Source: Diphasiastrum complanatum (Eukaryota; Streptophyta; Lycopodiopsida; Lycopodiales; Lycopodiaceae). Taken from it: a DNA stretch of 64,000 nucleotides. The position numbers and the translations under genes are program-made. Of this stretch, positions 55,617 through 64,000 are shown in pieces. Numbering within the stretch: the stretch's first letter is position 1; each line of letters opens with the position of its first letter. The DNA is taken from positions 50,571,918 through 50,635,917 of the forward strand of contig CM055102.1 of NCBI GenBank assembly GCA_029204225.1. Reading direction: 5' to 3'. The notes below the pieces were generated by a model that worked only from the letters and a program-made list of their open reading frames with translations, made no database searches and was not told where the DNA came from.

Positions 55617-56772
55617 TACAAACTGTAAGGTACATCGATCAAGTTTTGGTAGGGTATAATCTGCCATCTTCTGTTCTTCCTCTTCCATTTTTGGTCAATC
55701 TTGGCTTCAGCTATCATTGGTGTGGCCTTTTCTTTGTAGTCCATCATGTGATACTGCTTGAGCACCTTTTTGGCATATTCTGACTGACTCAAGTGCATTT
55801 CGCCCTTTGTTCGATCTGTTTTGATCTCCAGCCCGAGGCATTTCGTTGATTCTCCTAGATCTGTGATTTCATATCTTTCAAAAATCTGACTCTTCGTGTC
55901 CTTGATCAGCATCAATGGCCTCTTTCATCTTTTAGTCTAGGGTATGTGGACTCATTGAACTTCACATCTCTACTTGAAACAATATTTTTCGTGGTTGGAT
56001 CATAGAGTCTGTACACTTGTGATCCATTTGAGTACCCGACCATGATCGTTTGCTCTAATTTGTCATCAAGCTTGCTTCTTTTTTCTTTTGAAATGTGTTT
56101 GTATGTTGCACATCCAAACACACACATGTATGATAGATTAGGCTTCCTACCTGTCCACATTTCATACGGCGTCTTATCTTCCAGTGTTGTCATTGTGGGT
56201 CTGTTCTGCAAGTGGACTGCTCCAGCTATTGCCTCAGCCCAGAATTGACTTGGCAATCGAGCCTGTGCCATCATGCATCTGGCTCTTGCGACTTCTTCTT
56301 TCTATGACACCATTATATTCTGGTGTGTATGCAGGAGTGAATTGGTGTTCTATCCCCTATTCTTGGCAGAATTTTGGAAGTTCTTTGCTTTTGTATTCAC
56401 CTCCATTGTCAGATCTGATGATATGAATCTTCTTTGAGGTGTGTCGCTCTGCAAATTCCATGAACTTCTTGAAGGAATCAAATACTTCAGATTTTTTTCT
56501 TTAGGTAGTAGATCGTAGTCATCCGGGTATAGTCATCTATGAACGTCAGAAAATACCTCGAACCTGAGAGTAGAATCCATCTTCATCGGTCCACAAACAT
56601 AAGAGTGGAAGAGCTCAAGAACTTTCTTGGCTCTTCGTGTGAATGGATTCCGATGTTGTTTGCCTTTCTGACAGGCTTCGCAGAACTCAGTTTCGGGCCT
56701 TGATATCTTGAGACCTATGACTATGTCTTTTTTGCACATGTCATACAGGCTCCTCATGTTCAGATGATACAT
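55617..56772 (-). pseudogene. Copia G integrase and late RT, deletion-fused
   Basis: 56533-56772 reads HLNMRSLYDM and CEACQKGKQHRNPF (GAG-pre-integrase). 55912-56274 reads RLPSQFWAEAIAGAVHLQNRPT, KTPYEMWTGRKPN and VFGCATYKHI (integrase end), then SSRDVKFNE. At about 55914 this passes directly into MLIKDTKSQIFERYEITDLGE, the RT region after Y-V-D-D. The whole RT core, including the catalytic box, is deleted. Confidence 0.85.
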
Positions 56773-56801
56773 TCTTTTGTGCCAGAGCTGATCTTATTTT
56801 T

Positions 56802-58100
56802 TTATGCATTTAATATGATATTAAAATTGTTGATTATCTTGGCCTGGTAGAGGTTTCCTTCTCTGCATCTGACCGTCAACAATTTGTTTGTCGTTTTCTC
56901 AATCATGCGGCATGTGTTGCCATCGAACAAGACTCGAATGCCAAGATCTACCATCTTGGAGACTGATAGCAGATCTTTTCTTAGTGAAGACACATAGAGT
57001 ACTCCTGGTAGCTCTGCTTGGCCTGATAGTGTTCGCAACTGTAGAGTGCCGATGCCTTTGACATTGTGTCTGCACCCATCACCTAGAATCACTGCTCTGT
57101 TATTTTTGAGTTCTCTGAAGTCGATCAAGATTTTCTTGTTGCAGGTGATGTGAGACGTCGCTCCTGAATCAATGACTACATCGTAGTCTTGTTTGGTGTA
57201 GCTCGTTGAAGCTTCATCAAGTATCATGAAGGCTTTGTCACCTCTATCTGCATCCTTGGATGACTTTGCAACATTAGTCTTCTCAGATTTGTTCTTTCTT
57301 TTTGGGTTGAATCTGCAATCGTATACAGAGTGCCCCTTCTTCTTGTAGTGCATGCAAGGTATTGCTGGATTGAACCAGCATTTGTTGGCTATATGGCCTG
57401 ATTTGTGACAATGATCACAGGAAGAAGACTGTTGATTCGTGGACTTCCTCCTCGAATCTGGGTTTGTTCTTGTTTTTCTTCTTTCCTTTCGTGAAGAGGG
57501 CCTTCTCTTGATCACTACTTCCTTCTCCTTTGTCCCTCATCAGTCTCTCATCAGCGACAAGACTGATTGTTTTGTCGAATGTCATATCTGGTAGACTCAG
57601 TATGAGCATTCTCAAAGGCTGATAGGATGTCGGTAGAGACTTCATGAAGTACATTAGCTGCTATGGTGTTGGGACCTGGTGCTCCTATCCTGATGCAGCG
57701 AGTTGAGCGAAGATCGTTTTGATCTTTTGAACGTGCTGATCTAACTAGTTGTCATCCCATCGTATGGATTGCAGCTGATTGTGAAGGTGCATGACTGAAG
57801 CTGCAATGCTCACTTCATACTTCTATTTTAATCTTTACCATACTGCATGGTTGCTTTCGTAGTCTTCAATCTACATGAGTAGATCTTTGTTTATGGACAA
57901 AACGATGATCGTCATTGCACGCTCATCTTTTCTGATCCATTCAGCTCTACTCGGTCTCTTTCTGGAGGCTGCACCTCTGAGAGTTCGGTCACCGACCAGA
58001 TGCCTTGGCCCTTCAGAAGTGTTTTGATTTTGAGTTTCCATATCCTGTAATTTGCTCCATCAAGACTGATTGCTACTCTTGTCTGGATCGTTGTAGCCAT
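56802..58100 (-). pseudogene. Copia G Gag and protease, frameshifted
   Basis: 57912-58100 is the Gag start (SLDGANYRIWKLKIKTLLKG). 57415-57654 continues it (MYFMKSLPTSYQPLRMLILSLP). 56802-57515 has a zinc knuckle CDHCHKSGHIANKC, then the protease site VVIDSGATSHI with D-S-G intact and LPGVLYVSSLRKDLLSV. Frames change near 57450, 57660 and 57900. Confidence 0.85.
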
Positions 58101-58161
58101 ATTGTGTTGTCTAGAAAATCACTGCCTAGATATCAGTAGTGATAACCTGGCTCTGATACCA

Positions 58162-58901
58162 TGTCGCTTTCGTTTTCATTGTCGTGAACGATTTTGTTTC
58201 TTTTGAGTTTTTTTTTGTGCGGAAGATTCACAAGAACCTACACACTCGACTACACATCACAGAATGGATTTCATTCTAGCAATCAAGACAACGTAAGCCA
58301 AGGAGATGCACGAAAATAGAGCAATCAATTATCAGTTTAATTTTTAGAGTGAGATCGTCAGTGTCTCGCTTGTTGGCGGCCTGACGCTCTGCTCTTTTGC
58401 TGTGTTCTGCTCGTTGACAGACTTTCATGCACAGCTCTTTCGTTTCTAGTCTTTTTTTTTTTTCTGCTCTAGACTCACCTGTATCTTACTGTCTTTGTTA
58501 TGATCCAGAACAATAGTTTATATTTCCACTATGTGGAGTTTACAAGATAGCTAAACAGAGAACTACAAGACTAGTTAATGCTAATCAACTAATCAGTTAC
58601 TCCTTGGGCGTAAAGTTTGAGACTCCAAGCCCGTTGAGCTGCTAGCTGGCAGCGCGAAAGATTCCGTTTCATATTTTTTGTTTCCTTTCGTTTCTTTCGT
58701 TTCTTTTCGTTTTGCGTCGCTTTGCGGGTTTTGCGGTCCTAGAGGCATGTTTACAATTTGTGAATGATTCGTGAATCGTTCGTCCTTCAAGCACGTTGAC
58801 TTTCGTGAATTGTTTGATTTTCGTGAATTGTTCGACCTTCGAGTTAAGGCTCGTTGACTTTCACATTGCGGCAAAGTTGCAGGAGTTCGCCATTTCTGAC
58901 A
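58162..58901 (-). repeat. 5' LTR of copia G
   Basis: It starts TGTCGCTTTCG after the primer site and ends TTTCTGACA before the GAGAT duplication. It is about 57 bp longer than its partner because of extra CGTGAATTGTTCG-type repeats near 58745-58850. Confidence 0.9.
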
Positions 58902-59045
58902 GAGATTGATCGAGTGCAGTCGTCGTTGAGTGATAAGGACCAAAATCACTTGCCATACATCAAATTTGAGCCATCTTGACTGATGGAAATCGAATTTGAG
59001 CTATCTAAATTTCATAAGCTTGAGAATTTCAGCCACTCTAACTCT
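58902..59045. repeat. Degenerate satellite-like repeat, right of copia G
   Basis: GAGTGATAAGGACCAAAATCAC, CATCAAATTTGAGCCATCTTG and GAATTTGAGCTATCTAAAT continue the repeat interrupted at 48851. Confidence 0.75.
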
Positions 59046-60929
59046 AACAATCTAAGGGCATTTTGTTGCAAAGAACTGATGCACAAGGTTATGCATCCTT
59101 GTTTAACAAGCACAGGTGCCAATGCCATAGTGTGAATGTAATTTGACTAACTCTTTCTAAAGCAGAGTAGTCTTAACAAGTAATGCAAGGGTAATTGCAA
59201 AAGTTGGAAACATGGAACATAATTACATAATTATGTCAAAGACATGACAAACTACATGAAGAACGAACTATACACAGCTCATTCTCAGCTCGCACACACA
59301 CCGATTTTAATGGAACAACATGCCCATGGACGAAGAAGAAGCAAGCGATTCTATTTACCATTATCTTCATTGACATACGTTTCTGTTTCTCATGATCTTG
59401 ATTAACGCTCCTCTTATTTAGCAGTATTTTCATTCACCTACGTTTCTATTTTCCCTTACCTTTGCAATGTGTACCCACATAGTCTCAGGCTATAATCTTG
59501 GGCTGAACCATGAGAGATGCGGGATGGGTGGATGATCTATAGAAAAGAAAAAATATTTTTGAAGTTGTGTCAGAATATCCACTCGTGTCTCAATGTGTCC
59601 ACACTCTCTAACAGCTTTTCCTGACTAAGAACACACAAGAAGGGCTTGCTGGTTCTTTCTGATGAGCAGCTGTCGTTCAACATATCGATCAATGAAAGAG
59701 TTGAGAAAGGAGTGATCAACCTGGGAAGTTGCAGAGGCGCTTGTTGTGAGTGAATCGCCCACGCAAATAGTCAAGAAGGATGCCAGCAAATCGGTTGAAG
59801 ATGAGATAGCCTTCAATCTCCAATTCTTTGCTTGCATCGTGGGTAATCACCGCGTCTTAATCCTCAGATTGATGGCCTCACTAGGAATGAGTCTAACCCA
59901 TTATCTACAACAGACCCCAACTGCCCAAAAAGTATTCGTAAGCGATGGGGCAAGATGTGTGGATCCAGCTGATCCGGATCACTCTTTTCAAGCTAGCCCG
60001 GCCCCCATGAATGGCTTTGCACAGGACAATCTATGACAAGCACATAGCGAGAAGAACGGGAGAGCGCACACCAGTTTACCGCCGACTTTGATCATTAATG
60101 ACAATGCCAGGCCACTAGTAAAATCAATATCCAATAGTAAAATCAATATCCAATGGTTGGCTTTGGTTACCTTGGCATCCAAAGTTTCTTTAGACTAGGT
60201 TGAATTCCCATTGCGTTTCTAAATCAAGGTTGAAGCCCCCATTGCATTACTAAAATCATGGTCATATGGCCCATTGCTAAAGTCGTGGTCATATGGGCCA
60301 ACTAAAAAAGTTGGGGCTCTTTTATTGCTTGATAAAGTTTAATGAACTTCTTGCAACGTCACCATCAACGACAACTGTCGGCATCAACACAATTTGAAAA
60401 CTAGATCGAATCATTCTATTAGTAGGAGCTATGTGTGGTCTTTTCTAGGGGGGAGGGACGTAGTCAACATCCGTCCCCTTTGAAGGAGCCGTTACTGAAA
60501 ATTCTAGTGCAAAGTGACGTGGTAGTTGTTAGTGGTGAAACTAGCTCTGGAAAAACTACACAAGTATGGTCTTAGTTAATACTATCCAGATCCTTGTTTT
60601 AGCCTAAGGAAGCTTTATATGTGATCTTCATCCTTGTTTTTTTAATTGAAAAATGGTGTTAGCCCTAATGGAAGTCTCATTGGCAATCTAGTCTTGGTTT
60701 GTGTGCTAGAAATGACCAAGGTTGAATATAGAACCTAAAGACCCTAGAAAAACAAATCCATACTAGTTAAGGAATAAATTCACAAAGACTCCAATTGCAA
60801 TTCTTTAGAACTTTCAAGGGAGCAAAAATTTTAATGGCAAGTGCTCAATCATTCAAGTATTATGATTATTTAGGGTATTAAAGAGTAGGAGTGTCAAAAT
60901 GTGCTGGTTGATGATCGAATGATCGGATG
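59046..60929. other. Unassigned, possible decayed exon on the minus strand
   Basis: The minus frame 59625-59837 reads LLASFLTICVGDSL and FIDRYVERQLLIRKNQQALL, which looks coding-like, but I cannot name it and no supporting exons were found. The rest has no recognised feature. A CATGGTCATATGG-CCCATTGCTAAAGT short duplication lies near 60256-60300. Confidence 0.3.
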
Positions 60930-63095
60930 TCCAAAGGAGAAGCTCCGGATTGATTCATTCAGAGATGAATACTCCGAGTTATAGGCAGTGGAATGTGATA
61001 ACGCGAGCTGTGGTTGGATCGGTAGTGTGTCAGATAGCTAGTAAGATTAAACAGAGATTTGATCAGTACATCAATGCAAGAAAATTTTTTGTTTAGAAAT
61101 TACCATTTATTTGATTGTCACAATGATTTACATCAAACGATAGACATCAAATTCGTTACGGGTGAGTTCCATGAAAAATGGATTGAACTTGAGTTGTTTG
61201 AATGTGCTCAAATAAATATTCCTTTGAATTGATCACTCAATCGGCAACCTCAAGTGATAAGGGCCAAATTTGAGATATTTGAAGTTATAGACATTAAATT
61301 TGACCTATCTCATGTGTTAGAGACCAATTCAATTGATCTAAAGTGGAACTTGAGGACTCTAAATGGACAAGATTTTTTTGTTTGATCACTCAATGGACAA
61401 TCTCAACTAATAAGGGCCATATTTGAGCCATCTCAATAACATCAAATTTAAGCTATCTTGTTTGATAGGGGTCAATTCCATCACTAAGGGCTGAAAGTCA
61501 AGCAACTGGAATATTGGTTTGAATTTGATCACTTGATGAGCCATCTTGAGTGATGAGGACCAAACATTGAGCTTTCTCACATATAGGAATCAAATTCAAG
61601 CTATCTCAAGTGACAGAAATGAAATTTGAGCCATCTCGAGTGTAGGGGCAAATCATCAGTAGGGGTAGACTGAACTCAAGTGATTTGAGTGACAAACTTG
61701 AGATTGATCGAGTTTGGATACTCAATGAACTATGTCGAGTGATTAGGACCAAAATCATATGTTAGGCATCAAGTTTGAGCTAGCTTGAGCGATTAGGATC
61801 AAATTTGAGCTATCTATAATTTATAAGCTTGAGATTTGATGAATTTGATCACTTTGGGAGTAACTTCTAATGATAAAGGCCAAAATTGAGCCATCTTGAT
61901 TGATACACATCAAAGTTGAACTATCTCGTGATAGGGGCCAGTTCCATCCACAAGGAAGCAAACTCAAGCAATCCAATTTTCCTAAACTAGAAATTCATCA
62001 CGTTTAATTTCTTGATGAATTATGTCAAGTCATAGAGACTAAAATGGCATGTTAGACATCAAAATTGAGCTATCCCGAGTGATAGGCATCAAATTTGAGC
62101 CATCGGATTTTTTTTAGGGTCGAGATTTCTTTAATTTTACCACTCTCTGAAGAACCTCAATTTATAACAGCCAAAACTAAGCTATTTCTATTGATGGATA
62201 TTAAATTTGACCTATCTCTTGTGATATGGGTCAATTCCATTGATAAGGAGTCACATCTGCACATACCATACATAATAATATTGATCAATTTTGATCACTC
62301 AATGAGCCACATTGTCGAGTGATAAGGACTAAAATTGCATGTCAAACATCAAATTTGAGCTATCTCATGCAATAGACATCAAAGTTGAGCTATCCGAATG
62401 TCCTAGACTCAAGATTCCACTACTTTACGTGCTTAATGAGCAATTTCAAGTGAGAAGAGAAAATTGAGCTATTTGAGATGACAGACATCAAATTTGATGG
62501 GGATGATTTCCATAAAAAATGGATTGAACTTGAGCTATTTGAATGTGCTAAAGTAAATATTCCTTTGATTTGATCGCTCAATCAGCAACCTCAAGTGATA
62601 AGGGCCAAATTTGAGATATTTGAAGTTATAGACATTATATTTGACCTATCTCATGTGGTAGGGACCAATTCAATTGATCTTTGAGGACTTTGAATGAATG
62701 ATTTTGGTCAATTTTAATCATTCAATAAGTCACGTCTAGTGACGAGGACCAAATTTGTTATTTCTCATATTTGGAGTCAAATTCAAGTTATCTCGAGTGA
62801 TAGACACCAAGCTTGAGTTATCTATAGTGATAGGCATCAATTTGAATCATATCAAATGATAGGGGCCTATCATATGAGATCAATCTGAATGTTCTAAAAT
62901 TGAGATTGGTTGCACTTGATGAGCCATGTCTAGTAATAAGCACCAAACTCAAAGCATAAGCGACAAATGTGAGCTATTGTGAGTGGTAGACATCAAAATT
63001 GAGCTATTTGAACAATATCCTAGACTGCATATTCCTCTAATTTGATCACTCAATGGGCAATTCTGAGTGATCATGTCCAAAATTGAGCTCATGGA
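60930..63095. repeat. Degenerate satellite-like repeat array with higher-order copy
   Basis: Variants of AAATTTGAGCTATCTCGAGTGATAGACATC and GATCACTCAATGAGCCATCTC recur dozens of times at irregular spacing of about 30-60 bp. A longer block at about 61150-61345 recurs at about 62495-62690 with roughly 85-90% identity, an offset of about 1.34 kb, indicating a higher-order duplication. No ORF is supported. Confidence 0.8.
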
Positions 63096-63490
63096 CCATG
63101 GATGATATGATGTGAAAGGCTAGTAACGTCCATCTTGATCATGTAAATCAATTTCTAAAAGTACTCAGTATTCTCCTACATTAGTAATGCAAACCAAGGG
63201 ACATTGAAGATGGGTATTTTAGATTCCCTTCACCCCATATGGATTTCTATTATGATTAAAAAAGATTAGGTTCTCAAAAATTTCTATGACCAATAAAGAC
63301 TATCTTAGGATAAGTGGTGTTTTGTAAATGTATTGACAGTAAAGTCCTCATCTTGAGCATACATTTTTTTGTTAAATAGAATCGTCATGAAAGGCTATAA
63401 AATATTATAAACCCGAGGGATTTTTTACAATGTATCAAATCTCTTTTCATGATGATGTATCAACTGAAAATTGAATGTACTCAACAAGTT
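63096..63490. other. Spacer, nothing recognised
   Basis: AT-rich sequence between the repeat array and a gypsy pol remnant. Confidence 0.3.
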
Positions 63491-64000
63491 GGCCTACTTA
63501 AGATGTTTTTATTTGATCAATTGCTGAGTAAGAAAGTAGCAAAGACTTTGATGATTCTTCTTAAGTCAAACCATTGCATAATAGATTGTGCTTTTGTATG
63601 TTTAGACGACAAGCAAATCTCTGCATAGATGTTGTAAGGCAATTCAACCTCTTGTAACTTCATAATTTCATATACTATTGCATGCCCTTCTTGATTTATG
63701 ACAATATCAATAAAATCTTAGTTTGCGTATGACCTTTAAAGGTAAAAGAGAATAAGAACTAGTTTTGTACTTAAAACATGTTTAACTTTTTCAAATGGAT
63801 CTTGTTCTATCTTATCCCAAAAGAATTTGACCACCTTTTTAGTAGATTCATATAATGGACAAACAACATGAGCAAATTGTCATATGAATAGATTATATTA
63901 AGAGCATAAACCAATAAATGACCTAACTTCATGCACCTTTTTGGGAATTGGGTAGTCTTGCATCATTTGAAGATTTACAAGATCTACGTTTTCCACCTTT
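63491..64000 (-). pseudogene. Gypsy pol (RT to RNase H) remnant
   Basis: Minus-strand frames read LPNSQKGA, then VCPLYESTKKVVKFFWDK, PFEKVKHVLSTKLVLI, and TFKGHTQTKIL. These follow the gypsy RT-RNase H connection (FxW-x-x-x-C/D-x-x-x-F-x-x-L-K). Stops and frame changes are frequent. It runs off the window end. Confidence 0.55.

Larger units (their letters stand above)
48852..58901 (-). mobile_element. Copia element G with nested younger element
   Basis: Target duplication GAGAT at 48847-48851 and 58902-58906. LTRs 48852-49534 (683 bp) and 58162-58901 (740 bp) share most sequence but differ by indels. Primer site TGGTATCAGAGCC on the minus strand (58149-58161) and a polypurine tract (49535-49547) are present. 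The interior encodes Gag, protease, integrase and RNase H in broken frames. Without the inner element (50040-55611 plus TSD) it is about 4.5 kb. An internal deletion at about 55914 fuses the integrase end to late RT, so RT is not functional. Confidence 0.93.

Overview
The window looks like repeat-rich nuclear DNA of a land plant. Evidence: Ty1/copia elements with an initiator-Met-tRNA-type primer site (TGGTATCAGAGCC), Ty3/gypsy elements, GT-AG introns of about 100-150 bp, a TFIIA-gamma gene and a centromeric-type histone H3 copy. It is AT-rich with long TA and CA microsatellites. A seedless lineage is possible because of the unusual multi-exon DNA transposon remnants, but this is a weak inference. 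No bacterial-type genes, rRNA, tRNA or CRISPR were recognised.

Region by region. 0-6.2 kb: a broken two-exon transposase-like gene (+), an unrecognised multi-exon gene (-), then a divergent promoter region with two opposed TATA boxes around an array of ACGTG motifs. Its plus side leads to a CENH3-like histone copy with an in-frame stop, followed by another unrecognised intron-containing minus gene. 7.4-8.3 kb: an intact TFIIA small-subunit gene with a TATA box and a DG-repeat N-terminal extension. 8.3-16 kb: mostly decayed sequence with microsatellites, short duplications and one copia gag-protease relic.

16.1-30.6 kb is the most unusual part. It holds two divergent, intron-containing, decayed genes. 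The minus gene resembles DUF7869-type putative transposases. The plus gene has a ParB-like domain. Eleven copies of a 17-bp palindrome (CCTATGCTNAGCATAGG), partly arranged in a roughly 100-bp fold-back, lie between them. The minus gene is interrupted by an LTR-less gypsy fragment, and that fragment is interrupted by a complete copia-type element with 5-bp target duplications.

31.4-46.4 kb is a patchwork of gypsy and copia pieces: two gypsy elements on the minus strand, three copia pieces, an isolated LTR at an element-element junction, and a gypsy protease fragment inside a copia RNase H. 48.6-59 kb is a clean nest: a degenerate satellite-like repeat holds a copia element (TSD GAGAT), which holds a very young copia-type element (TSD TCTGG, LTRs with about two differences). 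The young element encodes one intact 1030-aa Gag-like protein with a long extension I do not recognise and no pol. 60.9-63.1 kb continues the degenerate repeat, and the window ends in a gypsy pol remnant.

The two non-autonomous copia-type elements share a related Gag and a tandemly repeated 5' leader. The young one also shares its polypurine tract and LTR terminus with the copia pol fragment at 44.9-46.4 kb, which suggests where their missing enzymes come from.
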